Assembly (NCBI GenBank): GCA_021372695.1 | Contig: JAJFTY010000078.1 | Span: 1 to 61,324, forward strand | Reading direction: 5' to 3' | DNA length: 61,324 bases | DNA from: Deltaproteobacteria bacterium | GTDB taxonomy: Bacteria > Desulfobacterota > Syntrophia > Syntrophales > UBA5619 | Shown here: in pieces, positions 1 to 10,300 of the stretch | Layout: the number at the start of each line of letters is the position of its first letter | Numbering within the stretch: the first letter of the stretch is position 1 | Translations under genes and position numbers: made by a program | Notes under the pieces: generated by a model | What the model saw: the letters and a program-made list of their open reading frames with translations, nothing else | What the model was told of the DNA's origin: nothing | The model's database searches: none

Positions 1-819
1 GTCATGGCTGATGTGGCTGTAGAACTCGTTGTACTCCTCGTCGGTGACTTCAGTCTTGCTCTTGGCCCAGATCGCCTTCATGGAGTTGAGGGTCTCTTCC
101 CGGACCACCTTCTCGGTCTTTCCCTCCACCGGTTTGCCGTCTTTATCGAGGACGGGCTCGGTTTTCTCCACGTCCATGACGATGGGGTAGGCGACGAAAT
201 CGGAATGCTTCTTCACGATGCCGCGGATGGTCCACTCCTCGGTGAAATCGGCCTCGTCCTTTTCCGCCTTTTTGAGCTTCAGGAGGATGGTCGTGCCCCG
301 GGTCTTCTTGTCCGCGGCTTCGATGGTGTAGGAGCCGTCTCCCTTGGATTCCCACTTCGTGGCGCTCTCACAGCCGGCGGTCCGGGTGATCAGGGTCACC
401 TTGTCGGCGACGATGAAGGCGCTGTAGAAGCCCACGCCGAACTGGCCGATCAGCTCCGGCGCAACGGCGCCCTCTTGGCCTGCGGCACCCACGCTCTCCA
501 GGAACCCCGCGGTCCCGCTCTTGGCGATGGTCCCGATGTTCTCCACCACTTCATCATAGGTCATGCCGATGCCGTTGTCGGCGATCTCCAGGGTACGCTT
601 CTTTTTGTCCGCCGTGATTTTGATCTTGAACTCCGCATCGTCGCCCAGAAGTTCGGGCTCCGTCTGCGCCTTGAACCGGAGCTTGTCGATGGCGTCCGAT
701 GCGTTGGAGATGAGTTCCCTGAGGAAGATCTCCCGGTGGGAATAGAGAGAGTGGATAATGATGTTCATGAGTTGCTGGACTTCGGTCTTGAACTGATGGG
801 TTTCCTTTTTTCCTTCCAT
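1..819 (-). CDS. htpG: Molecular chaperone HtpG (Hsp90), N-terminal part, truncated by window edge
   Basis: Cytosolic ATP-dependent chaperone of the Hsp90 family. The 273 visible codons run from the start ATG at 817-819 to the window edge without a stop and cover the GHKL ATPase domain and the start of the middle domain. Visible motifs are [20 protein letters not shown] near residues 25-45, DNGIGM (ATP binding), the lid GTIAKSGT and [11 protein letters not shown]. An A/G-rich ribosome site (GGGAGG) lies just upstream of the ATG. A possible sigma70-type promoter sits about 70 bp upstream. The C-terminal dimerisation domain lies outside the window. The gene is unrelated to the defence genes downstream of it in the coordinates. 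Identification is secure. Confidence 0.96.
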   Translation of the reverse strand, partial: MEGKKETHQFKTEVQQLMNIIIHSLYSHREIFLRELISNASDAIDKLRFKAQTEPELLGDDAEFKIKITADKKKRTLEIADNGIGMTYDEVVENIGTIAKSGTAGFLESVGAAGQEGAVAPELIGQFGVGFYSAFIVADKVTLITRTAGCESATKWESKGDGSYTIEAADKKTRGTTILLKLKKAEKDEADFTEEWTIRGIVKKHSDFVAYPIVMDVEKTEPVLDKDGKPVEGKTEKVVREETLNSMKAIWAKSKTEVTDEEYNEFYSHISHD

Positions 820-1149
820 GACGCCTCCCGATCGCAATGATTTAATGGATTCAGATGATTTCACAAATCAACCGTTTGTGCCGCGCTATCATCGGCATGA
901 TTTTCGGATTGTCAAGAGCGGCTCCCGCAGAGGCAGCCATTCTTCAGTTGAATTGCAAATATACCTTGTATTTTTGCAGAAGGGATTTCTGAAGGGAAGT
1001 GCGGCCGTGGCGCTATCGCTCGCCGTACCGGGAATTGCATCCACCGGCGTGGTGAGGGCAAAGGGCGCCCTGAAAAAGAAGGTGCCGCAGGAAGCCTGCG
1101 TCCTCTGCCGCACCACCGAGTTTACGCGGCAGTTCCATGCCTCCCTGCC
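820..1149. other. Intergenic region, no supported gene
   Basis: This 330-bp gap lies between htpG and the lipoprotein gene. Apart from the possible htpG promoter nothing convincing is seen. Short open frames on both strands (for example minus 889-1116) have no ribosome site and no recognisable domain. Confidence 0.5.
888..915 (-). promoter_or_regulatory. Possible sigma70 promoter of htpG
   Basis: On the minus strand TTGACA (910-915) is followed after 16 bases by GATGAT (888-893), about 70 bp before the htpG start. The -35 is perfect; the -10 matches only 4 of 6. No inverted repeat of CIRCE type and no clear sigma32 promoter was recognised. Confidence 0.35.
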
Positions 1150-1695
1150 TCATTTTATTTTCGCCATGAGCGCGTCAGTCATGGCGGGAATATATTGTCG
1201 GCCGAAAATGTTGGTGCAAACCATGTTTATTAGAACTTCCCCGGTTTCAATATCTATAAATTTTACAGTCGCCGTTTGATATAACGTATTAAACGAATTC
1301 TTATCTAAATTACCCATCACAAGCATATCGACATCCATTAATTTACCGATCTTATTTATGTCCGATTTGCTTAATAACCCTGATGCGGATAATTTTTGTT
1401 CACTTAATATTCTTTCCAATTGCGTTCGCTCCACGATGGAAAAACCAATGCCCATCAATCGCGTGGCAAGCATATCGCTGATTTGTTCCTCTTCAACAAA
1501 ATAAGGGGCTTTGGCGGCATCATAAGCCTTGCCTTTGAAGGTCATAACCGCCAGTTTCTTTTGCTTGTTGAAATCAAAGTTCGGGCTGACCATTACAGAT
1601 AATTCTTTGGAACTGAAGTCCGAATTCTTCTTATAGATGGTGTAGCAACCCGTTAATAGAAAAACCACGGTAAATATAGCTATTACTTTTTTCAT
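1150..1695 (-). CDS. CsgG/LpoB-like outer-membrane lipoprotein
   Basis: A 181-aa predicted lipoprotein. The N terminus MKKVIAIFTVVFLLTGC is a type II signal with lipobox LLTGC (Cys17), so the mature protein is probably lipid-anchored. The rest resembles the CsgG/LpoB group: KLAVMTFKGK strand, then a segment like EEEQISDMLATRLMGIGF, ERTQLERILSEQ, and the MDVDMLVMGNL strand, as in secretion-pore or PBP-activator lipoproteins. The length is shorter than CsgG (about 260 aa) and nearer LpoB. The start is chosen at the ATG after AAGGTGG; an upstream GTG would add three residues. Its AT content is higher than its neighbours, which may mean recent acquisition. The exact role is unknown. Confidence 0.7.
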   Translation of the reverse strand: MKKVIAIFTVVFLLTGCYTIYKKNSDFSSKELSVMVSPNFDFNKQKKLAVMTFKGKAYDAAKAPYFVEEEQISDMLATRLMGIGFSIVERTQLERILSEQKLSASGLLSKSDINKIGKLMDVDMLVMGNLDKNSFNTLYQTATVKFIDIETGEVLINMVCTNIFGRQYIPAMTDALMAKIK

Positions 1696-1779
1696 TGGGG
1701 CCACCTTATCAAATAAATTGAAGCTTGTTTAATGCATTGATAAGATAATCTGAATAATTGCCCGGCCGGTGCCCATGAC

Positions 1780-1860
1780 ATGACCACCTTCGGCAAGAAG
1801 ATCTACAGCTTTGCCGAGTTCCTCAAACGCCACAACATTACCATCCAGGAACCGGGGTGA
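1780..1860 (+). pseudogene. Possible C-terminal remnant of an unknown gene (26 codons)
   Basis: A short plus-strand frame, ATG to TGA, encodes 26 residues (begins MTTFGKKIYSF, ends ITIQEPG). It has codon use like coding sequence but no ribosome site and lies between two minus-strand genes. It may be the tail of a decayed gene, possibly from a mobile element at the border of the defence island. The parent family was not recognised. Confidence 0.2.
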
Positions 1861-1880
1861 ATTGGAGGGCAATGCAACGA

Positions 1881-3485
1881 TCATGGCTTCCTCCCGGCGA
1901 GCCAGGCACGACCCTTGTCGGTAAGATGGTACTTCTGGAGGCGGCTGGTGGGTTTATCGGGAATGGTGCGCCCGATCCAGCCCGCAGTAACCAGCGGTTC
2001 GATGTAAGCCTTTCGGAAATGCTCCCGATGCCTCATGCCTACAGCAGCTTGGAGTTCTTCGCGGGACACGGCTTCCCGGGATGTGGCAGTAAGCAGCGTT
2101 TCGACTTGCGCGGTGACTTGCGCGGTGACTTGCGCGGTGGGCAAGCCCAATGCGTCAGCAAGTTCGGATAAATATTCTTGTGTCAATATGTTATCTCTTC
2201 CTTCGACTTGCGCGGTGACTTGCGCCGACTTGGTCCCGACCTGGTCCCGACTGGGTGCCGACTGGGTCGCTGCGATCTTCCGCCAAACCGTCAGGATGAA
2301 AAAGCCGGCATCCGTGCAGAATCCAGGTTGCTTCATGCCGGCCGCACGGCAGCGGTCGAGCATATCGACCGTTCCCGTACCGGCCTTCTCAATGTACTTC
2401 GTCAAAAAGAGAGGTTCGGCGATCAGCGGGTTGTTGGGCTGGCTCGCATGGGGATAGTACAATTTTTCCAGGGTGAGGGGCGGGTGCACCGTGCCGGGGT
2501 TCCAGATTTCGAGGCGATCGGGGAAGAGCTGCACCTCCACGCTCGCGTTGCTGGCGTAATCACGGTGCGCCACTGCATTCACGATGCCCTCCGCCACCAC
2601 CTCCTCTGGGATGTCGTATTCCACGGGCGCCTGCGGCCCCAGGGCGCGGGTGCCGACGGACCGGTTCAGTTTGGACATGACAAAATCGATCGCCTGGTCG
2701 ACCAGATCAAAGAGCGTCCCTTTGTAGATTTGATAGGAAGGAATGGGCTTGCTCTTGGTCAGCGTGTGAAAGTGCATGCATTTCAGCTCCGAGCTGATCA
2801 GGAAGCGCTGGGGTGCCTTTCCGAACAGGAGAATGGCCGCGTGATTGGGAATGCCGCGATCCAGCAGGTTCAGATGGGTCAAGACATCGGCGACCGGGGT
2901 TTTGTCGGAAAGGGCATAATCGCGCATATCCTGTGCGCGTTCCAGAAACCACTCGACTTTGTCCAGAGAAATATCTTCCACCGTGGCGTTTTGGGCGGCT
3001 GCGGCATCAAACGGCGCGGTCCGCAAAAGCCCTATTTCTTCCAGATAGTTGACCAGACAGGCATAAACCGCCGCCGTCAATCCCGGCAGACTCGTAAAAC
3101 GACGCCGGATCAGTTGGTTACCCGCCTTGGCCATCAGGGCCGCCATCTTCGGATGACCCGCAGTGCTGCTTTTTCTCACGAAAATGAACCGGGGCTTGGA
3201 CAATTTGCCGGCCAATTCGAACTCGCGCTCCGTGGGGGAAACGCCTTCGGCGTCTTCATTTCCGTATTCATTGCCAAATAACCCGAGGTAAATATCGCAG
3301 CGTTCCACTTCATCCAGATAGAGCTCGTCCGGTCTGCGATCCTGCGCCGGCACATCTTCAAACAAGAATACATCACAGAATCTCCGGAAAAGCGGGTCGC
3401 CCCGCAAATAGTCGCGCAAGGCCGCCCGCTCCTCGGCAAACTCCTTCTGCACGGAACTGATGAAGATGCGAAGTTTTCCGGTCAT
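1881..3485 (-). CDS. DUF4062 + HATPase (COG2865-type) + winged-helix protein, probable defence factor
   Basis: A 534-aa multidomain protein. Residues 5-95 are DUF4062, a TIR-like fold common in prokaryotic immune proteins (FISSVQKEF at the N terminus, then CDIYLGLFGNEYG and SPTEREFE). Residues about 170-290 match the linker of COG2865 proteins (PNHAAILLFGK). Residues about 295-395 are an HATPase_c_4-like ATP-binding domain (EGIVNAVAHRDY, EIWNPG, KAGTGTVDML). Residues 465-534 form a winged helix. Two QVTAQV blocks (422-427, 452-461) link the last domains and are encoded by 12-bp DNA repeats. The usual AlbA_2/Schlafen domain is replaced by DUF4062. The start ATG at 3485 follows GGAGG; an earlier start at 3563 is possible. 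It lies 124 bp after the restriction enzyme gene on the same strand. Function in defence is inferred. Confidence 0.8.
   Translation of the reverse strand: MTGKLRIFISSVQKEFAEERAALRDYLRGDPLFRRFCDVFLFEDVPAQDRRPDELYLDEVERCDIYLGLFGNEYGNEDAEGVSPTEREFELAGKLSKPRFIFVRKSSTAGHPKMAALMAKAGNQLIRRRFTSLPGLTAAVYACLVNYLEEIGLLRTAPFDAAAAQNATVEDISLDKVEWFLERAQDMRDYALSDKTPVADVLTHLNLLDRGIPNHAAILLFGKAPQRFLISSELKCMHFHTLTKSKPIPSYQIYKGTLFDLVDQAIDFVMSKLNRSVGTRALGPQAPVEYDIPEEVVAEGIVNAVAHRDYASNASVEVQLFPDRLEIWNPGTVHPPLTLEKLYYPHASQPNNPLIAEPLFLTKYIEKAGTGTVDMLDRCRAAGMKQPGFCTDAGFFILTVWRKIAATQSAPSRDQVGTKSAQVTAQVEGRDNILTQEYLSELADALGLPTAQVTAQVTAQVETLLTATSREAVSREELQAAVGMRHREHFRKAYIEPLVTAGWIGRTIPDKPTSRLQKYHLTDKGRAWLAGRKP
2100..2228 (-). 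repeat. 12-bp tandem coding repeats (QVTAQV units)
   Basis: The unit GACTTGCGCGGT (plus-strand reading) occurs three times in tandem near 2103-2140 and again, less perfectly, near 2203-2228. Both blocks are in frame within the DUF4062 gene and encode Ala-Gln-Val-Thr repeats between domains. Similar TPQV repeats are known in COG2865-type regulators. Copy number could vary by slippage. Confidence 0.8.
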
Positions 3486-3609
3486 CGTTTCGCCTCCATG
3501 ACTTCCTTCAGCGATTCCCGGACTGGGCATGAACTTTCCGAAATCAGACTGATCATTTTTCATTCTGCTTTCTTCTCAGCCGCCTGACTCCGGAAACCAT
3601 CTGAATCTG

Positions 3610-4194
3610 CTACCCCTCGTCCTCATAGGGGCCGAGGAAGCGTTCGCCGTTGAAATGGATGAGGTGTGTGGGAGACTCGGCCACCCACACCACCGTCCCC
3701 CAGGAAATATCGTCAAGGTATTTCGCCATCTTATGCCGATCAGGAAATGCCGTGACGAAAACCAGACCGGCCTTCGATCCGGCAAATAGCCTCTTCAGTT
3801 CCTGATACCGCTTGGGGTTGACCGGCCCGTGGCTGGTGACCGCCTCGATCAGAACCAGCCAGTTCTTCTCCACATGATGCACGACGACATCGGGCATGTT
3901 GTCGTGTTCCGCGACTGCAACGCCCAGCCCTTTCAGAATGGTGGCGTCGAAGTAGGCACGCTTTTCGCCAGTATCGCCGACGTAGACAATCCGCCCGCCC
4001 GGCGTGAAAACCGGGCAGAACTCGTCAATAATCTTCTTGAACAGGGCATTGTGCTCTCTCGGCAAGAGGTTGAGCGCCTGCCCATTTGCGAGCGTCACGG
4101 GGACGCGTTCCATGTCCCGCTCCCGGGCGTAGAGCTTATTCAGGGGCTCGACCGTTTGCAGGTGCTCCCGGTCTCGATCCGCTTTCCTGATCAT
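3610..4194 (-). CDS. BsuBI/PstI-family restriction endonuclease, catalytic domain only
   Basis: A 194-aa protein matching the catalytic C-terminal domain of BsuBI/PstI type II restriction endonucleases (PF06616). Visible signs are GGRIVYVGDTGEKRAYFD, the PD-(D/E)XK-like residues Pro101-Asp102 and Glu117 (LIEAVTSHGPV), and the family ending SPTHLIHFNGERFLGPY. Full enzymes are about 310-330 aa with an N-terminal helical domain; that domain is absent here. An in-frame TGA lies 9 bp upstream of the ATG, so the reading frame cannot be extended. No adenine methyltransferase gene is in the window, so this is either an orphan remnant or an endonuclease used in another way. It sits between the Avs-like gene and the DUF4062 gene on the same strand. 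Confidence 0.82.
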   Translation of the reverse strand: MIRKADRDREHLQTVEPLNKLYARERDMERVPVTLANGQALNLLPREHNALFKKIIDEFCPVFTPGGRIVYVGDTGEKRAYFDATILKGLGVAVAEHDNMPDVVVHHVEKNWLVLIEAVTSHGPVNPKRYQELKRLFAGSKAGLVFVTAFPDRHKMAKYLDDISWGTVVWVAESPTHLIHFNGERFLGPYEDEG

Positions 4195-4323
4195 GTTTCT
4201 TCACACCCTTCATCCAAAAACATATCGATCATCTCCTGCTCCGGCAATTATTGACCGTTCCGATATTAGCAGCGACCTCTGACGGTACCCGTCCCTTGCC
4301 GGCTACTTTGCCACCTGCTCCTA

Positions 4324-7300
4324 TCAGTCCGACTTGTTCGGATAGTTCACGCGACCCTTGAAGTACTTCACGTTGAGCGACTTATCAATCAGTACCACAA
4401 CGATAGAATGCGAAAACCGCCCGCTACCCCGATAAGTATCTCTCTTATAGCGCTGAAGTTTAACGAGCAATAGCAGATCCTTATCGTACTTCCTCAGCAC
4501 CTTATTAAGTACGCTTGACGTGCATAGAAGCCGCAGTCCCGGATGAGGACCCTCTTCTCGGTTGGTTTCAGCGCGCCCCCAAGCCTGGGCTCTAAGTGAA
4601 AGCGTCCCGCGATTATTCTTCCAGAAACATCCGAACGCATCTTGCTGTGTGAGCTTGCAGAACTCCGAATATTCTTGCGCAAGACGTGGCCGAAAATTGG
4701 CGAACGGAACGCCATACGGATCATGCTCATCCAACCGGGCCTCGCCGAACGGACAGACGATCCAAGGCGAGTACTCTTTCTTATCGCCACGCAGGTATCC
4801 GTCGTCATCTTCGCCGCCTTGGAAAGCAGGCACCCATGCAAGCATAGGCTTTTCGCGAATGAGCTTTTTCGCAAACTGCTTGGCCTTTTGGGGTGGAACA
4901 AGCGCAGAGGATATCCCGATTTCAACACCATCGGATGAATACCATCTGCCCTGAACAATCAGCTCTTTACCAACGCCTTTCTCAATATCTACAGCGGCAA
5001 GCCCAATAATCTTCTTCTGATCGCCGGTTATCACCAGTCCCTTCTTCTTAGATTCAAGTAACCTCACAGAGGCGTCATGAGGCGTCCTGTCTGTTCCATC
5101 GGATAGCCACAATCCATCCTTGCGCGTAAGCACGTAGCGGCCAAGCCAATCTCTCCATGGGTCGTCCTCGTACCACCAGTCGTCGGTTACAGGATGAGCG
5201 GCAAGCAGCTTGCCGGCGGCAATGAATAGGGCATGCCAACCGAGCTGTTGCCCATAACCGTCAAAGCTGGTTGTTATTCCACGAGAATTTTGTCCGCGGG
5301 ACTCGCGGCCAGCATCCTCATACATGCTCGTCATTGCCGGATCAATCTTTTGTGCAATGCTTGATATCATGTCATCAACTTCCCAGCAGCCCCTGCCGAA
5401 GACACGGCCGAGGTTATCAACATCATGCTTATTAAAGTCGTACTCCAGATGAAACCGAAAGGACGGCTCGGGTACTGATTTCGGACGTCCCTGATAGAAG
5501 TCGCCGCCATTGCGGCTTTTTTTTCGTAAACGCGGATGCGGGGACTTTTCGGCATTATGCACAATCTTGAGAGACACTGTGTCAAGCGTCAGCTTGCCGC
5601 GACCTACACAGGCAATAAGCGCTTTAGCGGCAAAGTAGTTCATAAGCACGTGGGGATCATCCTTCTCCTTGATGACGGCCAGGAATAGATCTCTGTAACG
5701 CGCGACCTGTTCGGGATGATCGAAAGCAGCCCGCGCAAGAGCGATCAGGAGCCACAACCGTGCATGTAGGTAGTAGAACGCTAGTTCGGGCGCCTGGTAT
5801 GGTGCTGCTGCCTTCGTATCGAAAGAGGCAACGACCTTATCAACAATATCCCAGCGGCCGAACTTTACGAATCGGCGTATGCAGTGAGCCGCGCGCCATC
5901 TGTCAACCGCATGGGGCGAACCGAGGACACGCCATATTAGCCCAGCCGCGACTTCGGCGAAGACATCCGCAGGGTAGCAGCCTGCTTTCCATGGACCGTC
6001 TGTCACGTTGTCGGCAATCCGTGCCGAGTCACCCGAGAGAAGGCGCTTCAGGCCAAGCTGCCCCTGGCCTTCATCCGCTTCCGGACATATGAAACTAGCG
6101 AACGCAAGCCATACCGAACCAGCGACGGTGCTATCAGGACGTGAAAAAACCTTTATCACCTCAAGAACTAGTTCGGCCATAGACACGCCCGTAAACTCAG
6201 ATATTTCCTTAATGTTCGACCCCGAGAACCGACCGTCATCGACCAAGTCATGGGCATGGGCAAGAATCAGCGGCTGTGCCAGGCTCCTATAAACACCAGC
6301 AAGCGCTGCGGATGATCCGCCCCATTCTTCCTTTGCATCTTTCAGTTCTGCGAATTTCCAATAGAAGAACAGATGCTCCAGATTAGCAACATTGCGCACA
6401 TACTGGCCGCGCGCAGCAAAGGGCACTTTGGCGCGCAGCGAGGAAAAGAAGCCACCTTTTAGGTCATACATGTTCCCCATCGCATTGAATCCGTCGATGG
6501 CCTTTACAAGCGATGTCTCGTCGGCTGGGTCCGTCGCTTCAGCTATACGTGCGAGTGCCTCCCGGTTTGCGTCGTTACACTTGGCAGCTTCTCTGCGCGC
6601 CTTTGGATCAAGGCCGCTGCTACTGCCATAAGCAGCATTGCGTCCTTGCCTTGCCGTTTCGTATCGGTCCCTCGCGGCTTCCAGGTGCTTCGTTAGATCA
6701 TGCGATGCACCCAGCGCCTCGTCAGCCAGCGCGTAGAGTGTCTCAACAGTCTCGTCACTCGCTATCGTCGGATTGTCATCCTCGAACTGTGTTATCAGTT
6801 CCTTAATCACCTCAGCATTCGGCCCTGCCTGGGCGCGCAACGCTTTGGCAAACTCCTTCGTCCCGGCAAAGAAATATTCAACGGGATTGGCGAGGCGGTT
6901 TAGACAAAGTGCGTCCTTGGGATCGATCTTTCCCGTTTCGAGAAGCCCCGTAAGATAGGGAAGAAGTGTGTTGCCCAACGCTATCCTGTTGCGGTCATCC
7001 CAGCGACTGAGCTTGGCTAGGCCGCGCATCCCGGCCGCCTTTGCCATGCCGCGGCCGTACGCACCCCAGAAAAACTTCTCGGGCTCCTCCCCCATATTGA
7101 GTTCGCAGATATTGCTCAGCGTGTGAAAGTCACGTTCTTCCAGTTCATCACCTTTCATCTCCGATGCGAACAAGAGAAGTTCATTCGTGAACTGATAATC
7201 ACCCGAACCGATTGCATCCATCTGCTCAAGACCATTCCGGAAGAACGCAGCAGATTCATCAAGGCTGGCTGGAAGTATTGCCCGGCCAAGAGCGCCAAAG

Positions 7301-10300
7301 AGAGACGCCCTATAGGTAACTTCGTCCTCTTTCTCGATCATCGTGCGCGCCTTTACGGCCTGCTCTCCTGCAATCGCGTGCAGCGGGGTTCGTTGCGCGA
7401 GAATCGCAATGATACGAACCAAGTCACTGGCGTTGCTCATCTGAGCGTGTACACCGGTCAGCATGCGCTGTATGGACAGCGGCTTCAGCTCGCTACGAGA
7501 CCACAAGGTGAAGAGAACAACGTCAAAACCCAAGAATTGAAAGAAGGGATCGATATTCCCACCCCGGTAATGGTCGTGATTCTTTCGAGTCTGCTCCCAG
7601 GCTTCCACAAGCTCGACAAACCGTTTGTCGATGGTCCGCGTCGATGCCGCGAGTGCAGCCGATAGCGCCCTCGTGAGAGTAAGCAGCGGCTCAAGGCGGA
7701 TGTCAAGAAAGCGCTCAGCAGCCTGCTGCTCATCATAGCTAATGGCATTAACTGGCACGTTCTTGGTCTGCCCGTCATCGGAACGCGGCTTGCGTGGAAG
7801 CTCGGAGAGTTCCTTCTTGGCATTCTCTCGGAAGATCTTCCCAGAAATGGTCTTCGGAATGCACGCGCAGACCGATACGAGCTCTTTTGGTAGTATATCT
7901 TGCTCGTGAATAGCGCGCTTCTTTGCGGCAGCAAGCAGGGCAACCCAAAATGTGTAAGCGAAGACATCGGTGCGACTGAGCACGTCACGGTATGCCCAGA
8001 CTCCGGGCCGGTCATGCCGCGCTCTTTGTGAAATGGATTGTGCCTCAGCGCCGAGGCCCAATGAGAGTGCGACGGCGGCCGACTTCCTCAGCCCGTCTTC
8101 GAGATCGTAGTTCTTGGAGCGCGAGTAACTTTGCGGCAAGTCAAGCTTTGTTTCCTTATTGCAGAGAGCGGCGAGTTTCACACAAAGCGGCTTGCATCTG
8201 GAGCTCGGCAGTTCCTGAAATGACAAAGCAGCCGCAATCGGACCGATACGGGAGAGCGCATCTATGAACTGGGTAGCCCGGCGGGCGGGCTGCTTTCCTA
8301 ACAAGATAGCAAGATGCGTGTATCCGAGGACGAGCTGAGAGACTTCAAAAACAAACCAGTCCCGCCAGCCTGTAAGGTAGCCGGCCGCACCTTCTGGGCG
8401 ACCTTCCGAGATCAAAAAGAAACTCGTGGCGGCGATGTCGGCCTGATCAGGAAACGGATCACGATTAAAATCTTTTCGATCCGTGCGCCGGTAATGCTGT
8501 ATCCACTCTTCATTTGCATGGGCATGACGGGTCGCTTCTGTCGGATCACCCAATAAGATATTGACGATGGCAAGACGCGCATGTCGGGTTCCAGGCCAAT
8601 CCGTTCTTATTTCAAATAGTCGCCGCTGGGCGTCGACATCCTTGGCAGCAACGACAAGATCCGGATGTTGCAGCAAGTAATTGGCCCCACGCTGGTCAAT
8701 CTCGGCTATGGTCGATAGCTCAACGAGCAGCCGCACAAGGCTGTTGTAGTCAACCTTGAGAGCCGCGTGCAAAGTGGCTGCCTTAAGCCGGGCATATTGA
8801 ATATTGCGCTTACCAACTGTGCTGGTAATCGAGGCGGGAATACGATCATCGAAAGCAAGTGCGAACAGCCGCTCACCGTCATCAAGTTCGTGTAACAAAC
8901 GCGGAAGCGCACGGGCTGCATATACCGACGCATCCTGGCGAGCAAGGAGATTGGATGCGACACGTTCAAGCGCATCACGTGATGTCGCGTACTGTTTGTG
9001 GATCAGCGTTTCCGTTGGCTCATCACGGAACATGAGCCCATGATTGGTACGCTCTAGTAGAGGGCTAAGATCCGAAGCAAAGCTTTCAATGGCGGGGAGC
9101 CCCATGCCATGAGCAGCCGCATACTCATCCATCGGCACCGGTGGAGGAAGCACCGCCAGCCCTGCAAGAAAGGCACTGAGGTCCTTTTCCTCATAACCTT
9201 GCTTTGTAGCCAAAGAGAGCGCATTAGTGATTCTTTGTTGAATCAGGTCATCCAGCTCAATATCCTTGTTGATCTCGGACGGATCGAGAAGGCCGCGGCC
9301 TGCCTTGACCAGGTAATCCAGCACACGCGGATTGCCACCGGACCGGGCTTGCGCGACGTTCACTTCTATGTCCGTGACGCTTTTCAGTCGCGCGCGCAAG
9401 AACGCGCCTGTTTCATCCTTGCTAAACGGACAGAGTTCGAATTCATCAAATTGGGCATAGGTGTTCGGCTTACGTTCTGTACGGCAGGACACCACAAGCT
9501 TTACGCCATCAATCGGTTCCGTATCGAGACACTCCAGCAGCTTGATAGGAAAGGAGTCTTCGCTTGCCTGGTTAGCAGCAATGGCTGCATTGTCGATGGC
9601 ATCTATAAAAATCGCCAGTTTGCGTCCTGGAATCATGCGCGAGATGGTGTTCAGGCACTGTGTAAGGCGGCGGCGGAATGTGCTAAGTAAAGTGTGCACA
9701 TCAGGACTGTCCGGGAGCATCGGATCGCAGAGGCCGCGAAACGCCAGTGTATTCGCTATATGAATGAGACCCCTCTTGGGTAAGTGTCGCGCGTCTTCCG
9801 GAGAGCGGTAAGCACCGCCACCAAAACAATCGAAGAAAACAACCTCGTGGTCCGAGGCGACCTTCGAGGCGAGCGAACCCATAAAGACTGTCTTGCCCAC
9901 GCCACCGGTCGCATGAATGAGAAGCGGCGTTGACGTGCTGCCGATGCGGGTCATGGCCTCGCGGAGCTGCTCCCGCTCCAGTACCTCTCCGACATCGACG
10001 AGGGCCGCTGCACAGGGAAGCAGGTCCTTCGGGTCACCAATCTGAAGAGCGGCCAGCACATCAGTGCGTCTGATGAGATTTCGGTCGGTACCGGCATAAC
10101 CGGCCTTATCGCGCACAAGCTCCCGAAGTTTCCCGAGCCGCGCGGCAGCAATTGGATCACTCGTGGCAGACCAATCAACGAGCAGATTGGCAAGTTCGTC
10201 CTTTGTTTGCGGCAGGCTTCCGGAGCGACCAATAATTTTGAGTTTTTGTGCAAATGCCATCAGTGGCTTGCCCGATAAACCGGACGCCGCTGCGAACTGC

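Noticed and set aside
818..1279. Plus-strand frame between htpG and the lipoprotein
   Set aside because: It overlaps the lipoprotein gene antisense, starts within the htpG ribosome site and encodes no recognisable domain.
2100..2145. CRISPR-like tandem repeats
   Set aside because: The 12-bp units are contiguous without spacers and lie in frame inside a coding sequence.
2178..3281. Plus-strand open frame (367 codons) opposite the DUF4062 gene
   Set aside because: Antisense shadow of a gene with clear domains; its own product looks like no protein family.
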